64,000 bases of DNA from Streptomyces sp. NBC_00775 (GCF_036347135.1 NZ_CP108938.1:2666001-2730000); one strand, 5' to 3'; counted from the first letter of the stretch, positions 33,174 through 42,149 are shown. The notes: generated by a model from the sequence alone, not told the origin. A program made the numbers and translations.

Positions 33174-34766
33174 TCACTTCAACCGCAGTTGCAGCCACAA
33201 CACAAGCCGAGTATCGGGATCGGCGAGGGTGAAGTGGAACAGCTCCTGGGCGCGGGCCAGGCGGTAGCGGCAGGTGTTGGGGTGGATGGACAGGGCGCGG
33301 GCCGCCGCGGAGACGTCGCTGTCGGCGGTGAAGTAGGCGAGCAGCGTCTCGGCGTAGGCCGTGCGGTGTGCGAGGTCGTGTGCGTGGATGGCGGGGCCCG
33401 AGCCCTCGGCGAGACGTGGAATGTGAGGGGCGTGCTCGGCCAGGTCGGCGAGGGTGACCGTGGGGCGTACGTCCTCGAACGCCGCCACGGCTGTCTCGGT
33501 CGGCGCCAGGGTGCGCAGCACTGTGTCGGCGTCGCGGCGCGAGGAGGGTGCGTCTCGCAGGGTGGGGACGACTGGGCCGAGGGCCGCCCGTACGGGGAGG
33601 CGCAGGGCGCGGTCGGCGCGCTGGGCGAGGTCGGCGACGAAGTCGCGGTGGGCGCCGGCGGGCAGCAGCGCGTAGACCGTGCCGTCGATCAGGGCGCAGC
33701 CGTGGTGGCTGTAGTGGGCCTCGCAGTGCAGGCTGATCAGGTCGGTCAGTTGGAGCGCGGCGCGTGCGTTGGCGACATCGTCGGGGTCGGTGTCGGGGTC
33801 GGTGAGGTCGGCGCGGGTGAAGTGGAACGCCGCCACCACGGCCGGGGCATCGAGGCGCAGGCCCAGCTGAGGGGCGATGAGCGGGGCGCTCGCCGGATCG
33901 TCGAAGAGGCGGCGCAGCAGGTCCCCGCGCTGGCGGCGGGCCAGGTCGTGGGAGGTGCGGGCGCGCAGGAGGTGCAGGGCGGCGATACGGGCGGCGTCGG
34001 CGAGCGCTCGCGTCGCGTCCTCACCCAGATCGTCATGGGCGTCCACCACCCAGATCGTGCCGAGCAGTTCACTGCCCGCGCGCACCGCGACGGCGATCCG
34101 GGGCAGTCCGTTCGGCGACGCGGGAAAACGCAGCACGTCGGCGGTGCGGGCGAGATCTCGGTACTGCGGGACGTTGTCCGCCAGGTACGGCACATGCAGG
34201 CCGAGGATGCCCTGTCTGCGCTCCTCGTCGATCTCCTGGCCGCGCAGCGTGGAGTAGGCCAGGATCCGCTGGTGCGGGTCCTCTATCGCGGTGGCCCCGC
34301 CGACCGCCGCGGCGATCGCGTTGGCCAGGGCGAACAGGTCGCCGATGTCCGCTCCCACGGAGGAGCGCCCCGGTATGGATCCGCCGCCGCGGTCGGGGGG
34401 TGAGGTGGCTATCAGCGCCGAGCCGAGCAGGGCGTCGAGCTGCTGCCAGGCCAGGTCGTCGTCCGCGATGAGGAGCGCGACGCCCGCTTGCTGCGCCGCG
34501 TCGGCCAGTTCGCCGATCGCCTCGCCGTACCGCTTGACGACGATGCCCGCGAGGCCCGCTGCCGCGGCGGGGCCGACCAGCCGTACCGCCTGCGAGGGTG
34601 TGACGCCGACGGCGAGCAGCAGTACGTCGTCCAGGTTCGGCAGGTCGACCCTCGGCTCGTAGATCACCGTCGCGGTGACCGGCGCCTGAGTACCGCGCGG
34701 GGCCGTCACCAGTTGCAGCGGTGAGGGGCCGAGAGCGTCGCAGAGCTGACGCAATGTCGTGGGCAC
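33174..34766 (-). CDS. PucR-family transcriptional regulator
   Basis: A 530-aa regulator with the three usual parts. Residues 1-120 are the PucR N-terminal domain (TLRQLCDALGPSPLQLVTAP, GIVVKRYGEAIGELADAA). A GGDEF-like middle domain follows. The C terminus is the HTH_30 domain (LLAYFTADSDVSAAARALSIHPNTCRYRLA in segments). PucR-type proteins sense small metabolites and activate adjacent catabolic or transport genes. GTG 34766 gives the standard N terminus. It is divergent from the GNAT-racemase-importer operon and probably controls it. Confidence 0.9.
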   Translation of the reverse strand: MPTTLRQLCDALGPSPLQLVTAPRGTQAPVTATVIYEPRVDLPNLDDVLLLAVGVTPSQAVRLVGPAAAAGLAGIVVKRYGEAIGELADAAQQAGVALLIADDDLAWQQLDALLGSALIATSPPDRGGGSIPGRSSVGADIGDLFALANAIAAAVGGATAIEDPHQRILAYSTLRGQEIDEERRQGILGLHVPYLADNVPQYRDLARTADVLRFPASPNGLPRIAVAVRAGSELLGTIWVVDAHDDLGEDATRALADAARIAALHLLRARTSHDLARRQRGDLLRRLFDDPASAPLIAPQLGLRLDAPAVVAAFHFTRADLTDPDTDPDDVANARAALQLTDLISLHCEAHYSHHGCALIDGTVYALLPAGAHRDFVADLAQRADRALRLPVRAALGPVVPTLRDAPSSRRDADTVLRTLAPTETAVAAFEDVRPTVTLADLAEHAPHIPRLAEGSGPAIHAHDLAHRTAYAETLLAYFTADSDVSAAARALSIHPNTCRYRLARAQELFHFTLADPDTRLVLWLQLRLK

Positions 34767-34868
34767 GCCGCATGGTAGATCGTTTTTGGCTGATCGCCCA
34801 AGGTCAATTCGGTTTCCTGTGGCGGTCATCCGAAGAGTGGCGCCGGGTGCTTGCCCGAGTCTTGCTCC

Positions 34869-35774
34869 GTGCTCACCGAAACTCATCGCTCAGCAACGAC
34901 ATGCGGGGAATGCGGACGGCCGCTGCCTGCGGATCCGGCGATCGGCCCTTCGGGCGACCACGGGCCCTTCGCCGCCTCACTCGCCTCGGCGGCCCAGCAG
35001 GCCCAGGCCGCGGCGGGCGCGGCGGGCGTGCGGATCGAGACCATCGAGGACCCCGAGCGGCTGCTCGCCGTCTCCCGTCTCCTCGCCGAGGTGTGGGCGA
35101 CGCCCCCCGGGCACGACCCGCTCGCCCCCGATGTGCTGCGCTCGCTGGCCCATGCGGGCGGCGCCGTCCATGTGGCGTTCGGGCCCGGCGGCATGACGGG
35201 GGCGACCGCGGCGATCTTCGGACCGCCCCGGGGTCACGACCTCTACAGCCTGATCGCCGGCGCCAAACAGGGCGGCAGAGGCGTGGGGTACGCGCTCAAA
35301 CTGGCGCAGCGCTCCTGGGCACTTGAGCGTGGCGTCGCCACCATCAGCTGGACGTTCGATCCGCTGGTGCGCCGCAACGCCTGGTTCAACCTGGTCAAAC
35401 TGGGCGCGCACGCAACCGAGTACACCCCGGACTTCTACGGCCCGCTCGACGACGGCTTCAACACCGGCGACAAGACCGACCGGCTCACCGCCGTCTGGCA
35501 TCTGGACCGGCTCGGCACCCCGGCAGCCGACATCGCGGACCGCCCCGACCCCGACACCTCCCCCGGCCCGGACGGGCTGCCGTTCACCGCTCGCGACGAG
35601 CGCTCCCTGTGGTGCCGCGTCCCGGAGGACATCGTGGCCGTACGCGGCGCGGATCCCGCACGTGCCGTGGCATGGCGCACGGCGGTGCAAGACGTCCTCG
35701 CTCCAGCCCTGGCCGACGGCTACGCGGCGACCTCCATGACACGCGACGGCTGGTATCGCCTCACCCGTCCCTGA
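34869..35774 (+). CDS. GNAT-superfamily acyltransferase (COG3375-like)
   Basis: A 301-aa protein with a GNAT domain in residues 60-200: VSRLLAEVWATPPGHDPLA, AAIFGPPRGHDLYSLIAGAK and VGYALKLAQRSWALERG, then FDPLVRRNAWFNLVKLGA. This GNAT type is often found beside enolase-superfamily racemases. In Geobacillus a GNAT succinyltransferase with N-succinylamino-acid racemase converts D- to L-amino acids; a similar job is possible here. The N terminus has CGEC, perhaps not structured. GTG 34869 is my choice; TTG 34851 is also open. Confidence 0.75.
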   Translation: MLTETHRSATTCGECGRPLPADPAIGPSGDHGPFAASLASAAQQAQAAAGAAGVRIETIEDPERLLAVSRLLAEVWATPPGHDPLAPDVLRSLAHAGGAVHVAFGPGGMTGATAAIFGPPRGHDLYSLIAGAKQGGRGVGYALKLAQRSWALERGVATISWTFDPLVRRNAWFNLVKLGAHATEYTPDFYGPLDDGFNTGDKTDRLTAVWHLDRLGTPAADIADRPDPDTSPGPDGLPFTARDERSLWCRVPEDIVAVRGADPARAVAWRTAVQDVLAPALADGYAATSMTRDGWYRLTRP

Positions 35775-35828
35775 GTCCTTGAGTCCTTGAGTCCCTGACT
35801 CCTTGAGTCCCTGACTCCTTGAGCCCTT
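35773..35828. repeat. seven tandem 8-bp units (GAGTCCTT)
   Basis: Seven adjacent octamers, GAGTCCTT with variants GAGTCCCT, GACTCCTT and GAGCCCTT, begin at the stop codon of the GNAT gene and end about 50 bp before the racemase start. Confidence 0.85.
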
Positions 35829-35881
35829 GGCATCCCGTCCGACCCCCGTGGCGCCGCCCCGACGCACCTTGCGGAGACCCG

Positions 35882-36991
35882 TTGAAGATCGAACACATCG
35901 AACTCGTCCACATCCGGCTGCCGTTGGTGGGTGCCTTCCGTACGTCCTTCGGCACGGACACCGTCCGCGACACCTTCCTGCTGCGTGTCGTCACCGACAC
36001 GGGCGAGGGCTGGGGCGAATTCGCGGGAGACCCCGACCCGTTGTACTGCCCGGAGTTCGCGGCCTCCGCCGAACTGGTGCTGCGTGACCATCTGATCCCG
36101 CGGGTCACCGCGCTCGGCGAGGTCACCGCGGCGCGGATCGGTCCCGCCGTCGAAGCCGTCAAGGGACATCCGCTGGCCAAGGCCGTGCTGGAGACCGCCG
36201 TCCTGGACGCCGAACTGCGGTCCTACGGCATGTCCTTCGGCACCCACCTGGGTGCCGTGAAGGACCGCGTGCCGTCGGGCGTGTCCGTCGGCATCATGGA
36301 CAGCGTCGGCGAGCTCCTGTCCGCCGTCGAGGGGTACCTCGCCGAGGGCTATCTGCGGATCAAGCTCAAGATCGAGCCGGGCTGGGACGTCGAGCCGGTG
36401 CGTGCCGTACGCGACGCGTTCGGCGACGAGGTGATCCTCCAGGTCGACGCCAACACCGCCTACCGCCTCTCGGACGCCGAACACCTGCGCCGCCTCGACG
36501 AGTTCGCGCTGGCCCTCATCGAGCAGCCGCTCGACGAGGACGACCTGCGCGGCCACGCGGAGCTCGCCAAGGTGGTCCGTACGCCCCTGTGTCTGGACGA
36601 GTCGATCACCTCGGCCCGCGACGCCGCCACCGCCCTCGCACTCGGCGCCTGCCGCGTCATCAACATCAAGCCGGCCCGTGTCGGCGGCTACCTGGAGGCG
36701 CGCCGTATCCACGACGTGGCCCGCGCGCAGGGAGTGCCGGTGTGGTGCGGCGGCATGCTGGAGACCGGAGTCGGCCGATCCGCCAACCTGGCGCTCGCGG
36801 CCCTGCCCGGCTTCGTTCTGCCCGGCGACACCTCGGCCTCCTCGCGCTACTACGCCGAGGACCTCACCGAGCCCTTTGTCCTGGACGACGGCCACCTCAC
36901 CGTCCCCACGGGTCCCGGCAGCGGCGCGACCCTCCTGCCCGACGTGCTGCGCCGCGTCACGGTGGCCCGTCGCGACCTGTACCGCGCATGA
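35882..36991 (+). CDS. enolase-superfamily N-acylamino acid racemase / o-succinylbenzoate synthase-like enzyme
   Basis: A 369-aa muconate-lactonizing-type enolase-superfamily enzyme. Acid/base lysines K161 and K163 (RIKLKIEPG), metal ligands D189 (VDANTAYR), E214 (IEQPL) and D239 (CLDES), and K263 (NIKPARVGG) are all present. MenC and N-succinylamino-acid racemase share this pattern. No other menaquinone genes are here, and the neighbours are a GNAT and an amino-acid importer, so racemisation of N-acylamino acids is the better guess. TTG 35882 follows GCGGAGA. Confidence 0.85.
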   Translation: MKIEHIELVHIRLPLVGAFRTSFGTDTVRDTFLLRVVTDTGEGWGEFAGDPDPLYCPEFAASAELVLRDHLIPRVTALGEVTAARIGPAVEAVKGHPLAKAVLETAVLDAELRSYGMSFGTHLGAVKDRVPSGVSVGIMDSVGELLSAVEGYLAEGYLRIKLKIEPGWDVEPVRAVRDAFGDEVILQVDANTAYRLSDAEHLRRLDEFALALIEQPLDEDDLRGHAELAKVVRTPLCLDESITSARDAATALALGACRVINIKPARVGGYLEARRIHDVARAQGVPVWCGGMLETGVGRSANLALAALPGFVLPGDTSASSRYYAEDLTEPFVLDDGHLTVPTGPGSGATLLPDVLRRVTVARRDLYRA

Positions 36992-37023
36992 CCGCCCCCG
37001 CAGCACCCGCCCTGCTTGCCCCT

Positions 37024-37067
37024 GCACCACCCACCCTGCCTGCACCCGCACCACCCACCCTGCCTGC
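37024..37067. repeat. 24-bp unit repeat between racemase and binding-protein genes
   Basis: GCACCACCCACCCTGCCTGC occurs at 37024-37043 and again at 37048-37067, in a C-rich 166-bp gap. Confidence 0.8.
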
Positions 37068-37157
37068 CACCCGAGAGGCCAGGGCCACGCCCCGTCCCCG
37101 CACGCCCCGGCCCCGCACGCCACTTCCCGTGACACGACCCAGAACGAGACCGAGGAC

Positions 37158-38057
37158 ATGACCCGAATGCCCAGAAACCTGCTCGCCTCCGCCGTGCTCG
37201 TCACCCTCCTCGCCGCCTCCACCGCCGCCTGCGGCACCTCCGGCGATGACTCGGAGCCGAAGGCCGCGACGACTTCCGCACCCCTGTACAAGGACCTCCC
37301 CAAGGAGATCCGCGAGGCGGGCAAGATCGTCGTCGGTTCCGACATCTCGTACGCGCCGATGGAGTACTACGACACCGACGGCACCACTGTCCTGGGCTTC
37401 GACAAGGACCTCGCCGACGCGCTGAGCAAGCAGCTCGGAGTGCCGTTCGAGTTCAAGAACGCGTCCTTCGACGGCCTGATCACCTCACTCAAGTCCAAGC
37501 GCCTCGACGTCGTGATATCTGGTATGTCCGACACCAAGAAGCGCCAGGCCAGCGTCGACTTCGTCGACTACTACACCGCCGGCGCGATGCTCCTGGTGAA
37601 GAAGGGCAACCCGGAAGGTCTGAAGTCGCTGACCAGCCTGTGCGGCAAGACCGTCGCCGTCCAGCGCTCCACCACCCAGGCCGGATACGCGGCGGAGCAG
37701 AGCAAGACATGCGTCAAGGACGGCAAGAAGAAGATCCAGATCCTTGAGTTCGACCGCGAGACCGAGGCACTGCTCCAGGTCAAGCAGGGCCGCGCGGTGG
37801 CCGGCCTGGAGGACTACCCGGTCGCCAGCTACAACGCCCGCACCTCCAACGGCGGCAAGGACTTCGAGGTCGTGGGCGAGCAGATCGAGGCGGGCCCGCT
37901 CGGCATCGCCGTCGGCAAGCAGGACACCGCCCTGCGCGAAGCTCTGAGCAAGGCGCTCGCCGCGATCATCGACAACGGTGCCTACACCAAGCTGATCGAG
38001 AAGTACGGGATTCCGGAGGGTGCGGTCACCGAGGCGAAGGTGAACGCGGGCACATGA
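37158..38057 (+). CDS. polar amino acid ABC transporter, substrate-binding lipoprotein
   Basis: A 299-aa type II binding protein (SBP_bac_3). The signal peptide ends in ASTAAC, a lipobox. The body has GKIVVGSDISYAPMEYYD and SKRLDVVISGMSDTKKRQAS, and the amino-acid-binding pattern LGFDKDLADALSKQL. It captures an amino acid or close derivative for the permease and ATPase that follow. ATG is preceded by GAGG. The stop overlaps the permease ATG. Confidence 0.93.
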   Translation: MTRMPRNLLASAVLVTLLAASTAACGTSGDDSEPKAATTSAPLYKDLPKEIREAGKIVVGSDISYAPMEYYDTDGTTVLGFDKDLADALSKQLGVPFEFKNASFDGLITSLKSKRLDVVISGMSDTKKRQASVDFVDYYTAGAMLLVKKGNPEGLKSLTSLCGKTVAVQRSTTQAGYAAEQSKTCVKDGKKKIQILEFDRETEALLQVKQGRAVAGLEDYPVASYNARTSNGGKDFEVVGEQIEAGPLGIAVGKQDTALREALSKALAAIIDNGAYTKLIEKYGIPEGAVTEAKVNAGT

Positions 38058-38890
38058 CCACCACGATCAGCAAGACACCGCCCGACACCGTCAAAGCGGT
38101 CCCGGTCCGCGAGTACGGACGGTGGGCGTTCCTCGTCGTCATCGTGGCGGCGCTGGCACTCGTGGTCCGGGCCTTCGCCGGCGCGGACATCGACTACTCG
38201 GTCACCAGGGAGTTCCTCACCGCGAGCAACGTCCTGACCGGTCTCGGCAACACGGTCGTCATCAGCGTCCTGGCCCAGGCACTCGGCATCGCGCTCGGCG
38301 TGCTCTTCGCCATCCTCGGGCGTTCCCGCCACCGTGAGATACGGGCAGTGTCGGCGGCGTACGTCTGGCTCTTCCGCGGTACTCCGGTCATCGTCCAGCT
38401 GCTGCTCTGGTACAACCTGGCCCTGGTCATACCGGAGGTGACGCTCCCCGGCATCGGCAGCTGGCAGACGAACGATCTGATGACCCCGTTCGTCGCCGCG
38501 CTGCTGGGCCTCGGCATCAACGAGGGCGCCTATATGGCGGAGATCGTCCGCGCCGGCATCGACTCCGTCGACGAGGGCCAGACCGAGGCCGCCCACGCAC
38601 TCGGCATGCGCCGCGCCCTGACCCTGCGCCGGATCGTCCTGCCGCAGGCCATGCGGGTCATCGTGCCGCCGACCGGCAACGAGTTCGTCAGCATGCTCAA
38701 GACCAGCTCGCTGGCGTACGCGATCCAGTACGGCGAACTCCTCCAGTCCGCCGTGAAGATCTACTCCAACAACCTCAAGATCGTGGAGCTGCTGCTCACC
38801 GTCACGATCTGGTATGTGGTCCTCACGACCGTCGCCACCGTTCTCCAGCGGTTCCTGGAGCGGCGCTACTCGAAGGGAGTGCGCCGGTGA
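38054..38890 (+). CDS. polar amino acid ABC transporter permease
   Basis: A 278-aa HisM/GlnP-type inner-membrane permease with five or six helices. GLGNTVVISVLAQALGIALG begins the core and the EAA loop reads EAAHALGMRRALTLRRIVLP. NEFVSMLKTSSLAYAI is also typical. It forms the channel as a homodimer with the following ATPase. ATGA overlap with the upstream gene. Confidence 0.95.
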   Translation: MTTTISKTPPDTVKAVPVREYGRWAFLVVIVAALALVVRAFAGADIDYSVTREFLTASNVLTGLGNTVVISVLAQALGIALGVLFAILGRSRHREIRAVSAAYVWLFRGTPVIVQLLLWYNLALVIPEVTLPGIGSWQTNDLMTPFVAALLGLGINEGAYMAEIVRAGIDSVDEGQTEAAHALGMRRALTLRRIVLPQAMRVIVPPTGNEFVSMLKTSSLAYAIQYGELLQSAVKIYSNNLKIVELLLTVTIWYVVLTTVATVLQRFLERRYSKGVRR

Positions 38891-39660
38891 CGACCACGAC
38901 GACGGCAGCTGTGTCAGCGCGTGGTGTGCGCAAGAGTTTCGGTCACACCGAGCTGCTGCGCGGCATCGACCTGGAGGTCGCGCCCGGCGAAGTGGCGTGC
39001 GTGATCGGCCCGTCCGGGTCGGGCAAGTCCACGTTCCTGCGCTGCGTCAACCATCTGGAGAAGGTCGACGCGGGCCGGCTCGAGGTGCACGGACGGCTCG
39101 TCGGCTACCGCGAGCACGGCGGGCGGCTGTACGAGCTGCGCGACAAGGAGGTCGCCGCCCGGCGCCGTGACATCGGCATGGTCTTCCAGCGCTTCAACCT
39201 CTTCCCGCACATGACGGCGCTGCAGAACATCATGGAGGCGCCGGTCCGGGTCCGGGGCGAGGCCAGGGCCGTCGTGCGGGAGCGTGCGAGCGCGCTGCTG
39301 GACCGGGTAGGACTCGGCACCCGCGGTGACGCCTACCCCGCACAGCTCTCGGGCGGCCAGCAGCAGCGGGTAGCCATCGCGCGGGCGCTGGCGATGGAGC
39401 CGAAACTGATGCTCTTCGACGAGCCGACCTCCGCGCTCGACCCCGAGCTGGTGGGTGAAGTCCTGGACGTGATGCGGGACCTGGCGACGTCCGGCATGAC
39501 GATGCTGGTGGTCACCCACGAGATCGCCTTCGCCCGCGAGGTGGGCGATTCGCTGGTCTTCATGGACGACGGCGCGGTCGTCGAGGCGGGTGTACCGCGC
39601 GAGGTGGTGGCACACCCGACGCACGAACGCACCCGCTCGTTCCTGTCCAAGGTGCTGTGA
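38887..39660 (+). CDS. polar amino acid ABC transporter ATP-binding protein
   Basis: A 257-aa GlnQ/HisP-type ATPase. Walker A GPSGSGKST, Q-loop VFQRFNLFPHM, signature LSGGQQQRVAIARA, Walker B LMLFDEPTSALD and H-loop VVTHE are intact. GTG at 38887 overlaps the permease stop. It ends the five-gene operon, followed by a hairpin. Confidence 0.95.
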   Translation: MTTTTTAAVSARGVRKSFGHTELLRGIDLEVAPGEVACVIGPSGSGKSTFLRCVNHLEKVDAGRLEVHGRLVGYREHGGRLYELRDKEVAARRRDIGMVFQRFNLFPHMTALQNIMEAPVRVRGEARAVVRERASALLDRVGLGTRGDAYPAQLSGGQQQRVAIARALAMEPKLMLFDEPTSALDPELVGEVLDVMRDLATSGMTMLVVTHEIAFAREVGDSLVFMDDGAVVEAGVPREVVAHPTHERTRSFLSKVL

Positions 39661-39663
39661 GGC

Positions 39664-39701
39664 ATGCCCCTGGCCGCAGCGCCCACCGCCGCCAGGGGCA
39701 T
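39664..39701 (+). terminator. hairpin after amino-acid importer operon
   Basis: ATGCCCCTGGC (39664-39674) pairs with GCCAGGGGCAT (39691-39701) across a 16-nt loop, four bases after the ATPase stop. Confidence 0.65.
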
Positions 39702-40114
39702 CCGCCCACCGCGCGCCCAGGCCGACATGGCGCTGCACTGCCCGAGCGCCGCCGCGAACCGAGTGGGCTGAGGCGGGTGTGGGGACGGCCTTTCAGCCGC
39801 AGGACCGGCCTCAGTTGCTGATCATCGATATCAGCAGTCGGTGGGTTTCGCCGTCGGCGGCCGCGACAAGGCCGCGGCCTGCCTGCCCGATCGGAGCGCC
39901 GTCGATCCCGGTGACTACACAGCAGGCGGCCCGGCACAGAGCGATACCGGCGGCGAAATGTACGCTCCCGGACAGGTCGGCACCGTCGTGTCCCGGGTGG
40001 CCTCTTGGGCTTCATTCTTGCCTGCCGACACAGCTAGCCAGGAGGTGCAGGGGGCGGGTGGTCGGGGGGAATCGCACCCCCGGACCAGGTCAGGTCAGGT
40101 CAGGTCAGGTCAGG
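39702..40114. other. intergenic region with palindrome and possible gene remnant
   Basis: No complete gene is supported in this stretch. TGCTGAT-CATCGAT-ATCAGCA (39816-39836) is a perfect 7-bp inverted repeat. On the minus strand, a 66-codon open stretch ending at 39811 reads like a real protein C terminus (VVTGIDGAPIGQAGRGLVAA) but has no start codon, so it may be a gene remnant. The right end is the CAGGT repeat. Confidence 0.45.
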
Positions 40115-40123
40115 TCAGGTCAG
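40086..40123. repeat. pentanucleotide microsatellite (CAGGT)7
   Basis: Seven perfect tandem copies of CAGGT (40086-40120) followed by CAG. On the minus strand the unit ACCTG supplies the last codons and TGA stop of the TetR-like gene. Confidence 0.95.
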
Positions 40124-40657
40124 CAGCCGTACCCAACTGGCGCTGAGCTCGTCGAGCATCTGGTCACGCGTGAGCTTCCAGTCGGCGGCGCCATCCCAGT
40201 TCTGGGCGACGACGTCGAACTGGGCCATCGCGAGAACGCCCCGGAAGTGGCGTTGATGGGCCTCGAAGCGGCCGGCCGTCATCAGTCCGTCCTCGATGTC
40301 GCTGATGGCCTCCTCCAGCCATCGCTCGACCAGGTCGATGAGTTCCGGGTCGACCACCGCGGCATCACGGCCGATGCGGATGATCGGTCGGATGGCCGGC
40401 CAGCTGTCGGCGGTCCGCCGCAGCCACGCCGTGATCGCCCCCGGCGTCCCGTCGACGACGGTGGCGACGAGGTCCTGCGCCGTCGAGCCGTGCTCCGGGG
40501 AACGGACGTGCTGCAGCGCCACGTTGAGCTGCTCGTCGATGAGCGCCTTCATCAGTTCACTGCGGGAGGGGAAGTACTTGTAGAAGGTCACTCGTGTGGT
40601 GCCCACCGCGGTCGCGATGTCGTCGACCGTGGTGGCGGCGTACCCCTTCGTCTTGAC
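40115..40657 (-). CDS. TetR-family regulator, N-terminally short
   Basis: About 180 aa. The HTH is readable as GYAATTVDDIATAVGTTRVT followed by FYKYFPSRSELM, a TetR pattern. GTG 40657 gives MKTKGY, so helix 1, normally 15-20 residues before GYA, is missing; the codons further upstream do not look like a TetR N terminus. It may be a damaged regulator or use an unrecognised start. The 3' end runs into the (CAGGT)7 repeat. It lies next to the gentisate operon but points the same way, so control of it is uncertain. Confidence 0.6.
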   Translation of the reverse strand, partial: VKTKGYAATTVDDIATAVGTTRVTFYKYFPSRSELMKALIDEQLNVALQHVRSPEHGSTAQDLVATVVDGTPGAITAWLRRTADSWPAIRPIIRIGRDAAVVDPELIDLVERWLEEAISDIEDGLMTAGRFEAHQRHFRGVLAMAQFDVVAQNWDGAADWKLTRDQMLDELSASWVRLLT

Positions 40658-40823
40658 CGGTGGCTCACGCTCAGGGGAGCAGGTCGACGGATGCCGTGGT
40701 CGGTGTAGACGAGGCTGACGCAGGCGGTGCCGGTGAGCGGGCAGGGGCAGGCGGGGACGAGTGGAAACGGCTGTCGCGTTGCCCGCCGGGAACGCGCGGT
40801 CCGCCTTGGGCAGCAGGCTTCGG

Positions 40824-42149
40824 TCAGCGGGCGCTGCCTGCCGTGAGCGCCACGGCGTCCGTCCGCGCGCCGGTGTTCTGCTCGGCGGGGACCGACTCCA
40901 ACGGGATCGGGGTGAACATGGCCGGCTCCTCGTCGGGCGTCAGCGCGGTGGGGCCGTACACCCAGTCGGTGAAGCCGTAGTCGTGGATGTCCAGGCCACG
41001 CATGATCGTGTTGCGTTGCAGGCGTTCGTCTCCGTCGAGGTGCCACAGTTCACCCCAGGCGCGCGCCGTCGTCTGCACCCTCCGGCAGTGCTCGACGCGG
41101 ACCGCCTCGTACGCGGCCAGGGCGGCGTCCAGGCCCTGCGGGGTTTCGTGACCGGCGACAGCATGCCGGGCGATGTGCCGCGCGAGCACCCAGCCGTCCT
41201 CGATCGCCATGATCGCGCCCTGCGCCATGTACTGCAGCGGCGGGTGCGCGGCGTCGCCGAGCAGCGCGATACGGCCGTGCACCCACGTCTCGATCGGGTC
41301 GCGGTCGAGCATCTGCCACCAGCGGTCCCGCCACATCAGCGGAATGCCCTTGCGCACGGTGTCGCAGGTGGCCTCGAAGGCGGCGTCCAGCTCGTCGGGC
41401 GTGCCCCAGTCCTCCTGCCCGGCCAGGGCCTTGGGCGATTCGAACACGGCGACCTGGTTGAACATCTCGCCGCCGCGCAGCGCGTACTGGACGAAGTGGC
41501 AGCGCGGGCCGACGTAGACGGTGACGTCCTTCTCCGCGATGCCGTTGTCCCGGACCTGCTCGATCGGGACGGCCGCGCGGTAGGCGACGTAGTCGGAGCT
41601 GACCACGTCGTCGCCCACCAGTTGGCGGCGGGCCACGGAGTGCAGCCCGTCGGCGGCGACGACCAGCGGCGCCTCCTGGGTACTGCCGTCCTCCAGGCGG
41701 ATCAGGGCGCCGCCATCCGTGTGCTCGTAGCCGACGACACTCTGGTCGGTCAGCAGCTCGACACCGGCGCGTTCGCAGGCACGCAGGAAGATGCCGTGCA
41801 GGTCGCTGCGGTGGATGACCATGTACGGGAAGCCGTAGCGGCGTTCGAGGTCGCGCAGGTCAAGGCGGGTCAGTTCCCGGGAGTCGAGCGCGTCCCGCAT
41901 CACCATGTTCTCGGGGACGACGCCAAGAGTCCTGGCCTCCTCCAGCAGGCCGTACTCGGCGAGGATGCGGGTGCAGTTGGGGGCGATCTGCAGGCCGGCG
42001 CCCACCTCGCCGAACTCCTTGGCCCGTTCGAGGACGCGTACACGCAGGCCTGCGCGGGTGAGGGCGAACGCGGTGCTGAGGCCGCCGATGCCGCCTCCGA
42101 CGACGATGACGTCGGGTCGGGTGCCGGTGGAGGGTGTTGCTGGGTTCAT
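40824..42149 (-). CDS. 3-hydroxybenzoate 6-hydroxylase-like FAD monooxygenase
   Basis: A 441-aa group A flavoprotein monooxygenase. It has VIVVGGGIGGLSTAFAL (dinucleotide fold), the DG motif VAADGLHSVAR and the GD motif IALLGDAAHPPLQYMAQGA. The last gene of the gentisate operon, it should hydroxylate 3-hydroxybenzoate to gentisate with NAD(P)H and O2. Salicylate 1/5-hydroxylase is possible by family, but the neighbours favour 3-hydroxybenzoate. C. glutamicum GenH is the comparable enzyme. Confidence 0.87.
   Translation of the reverse strand: MNPATPSTGTRPDVIVVGGGIGGLSTAFALTRAGLRVRVLERAKEFGEVGAGLQIAPNCTRILAEYGLLEEARTLGVVPENMVMRDALDSRELTRLDLRDLERRYGFPYMVIHRSDLHGIFLRACERAGVELLTDQSVVGYEHTDGGALIRLEDGSTQEAPLVVAADGLHSVARRQLVGDDVVSSDYVAYRAAVPIEQVRDNGIAEKDVTVYVGPRCHFVQYALRGGEMFNQVAVFESPKALAGQEDWGTPDELDAAFEATCDTVRKGIPLMWRDRWWQMLDRDPIETWVHGRIALLGDAAHPPLQYMAQGAIMAIEDGWVLARHIARHAVAGHETPQGLDAALAAYEAVRVEHCRRVQTTARAWGELWHLDGDERLQRNTIMRGLDIHDYGFTDWVYGPTALTPDEEPAMFTPIPLESVPAEQNTGARTDAVALTAGSAR

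Noticed and set aside
35882..36991. Assignment as menaquinone gene menC
   Set aside because: No other men genes nearby; GNAT and amino-acid importer neighbours favour an N-acylamino-acid racemase, though motif alone cannot separate them.
40044..40085. tRNA-like stretch (GGTCGGGGGGAATCGCACCCCCGGACCA)
   Set aside because: The T-loop does not match TTCRANY, no acceptor or anticodon stem can be drawn upstream, and the G/C stem alone explains the look.
35773..40123. Short tandem repeats considered as a CRISPR array
   Set aside because: Units of 5, 8 and 24 bp are contiguous, without spacers, and no cas genes are present.
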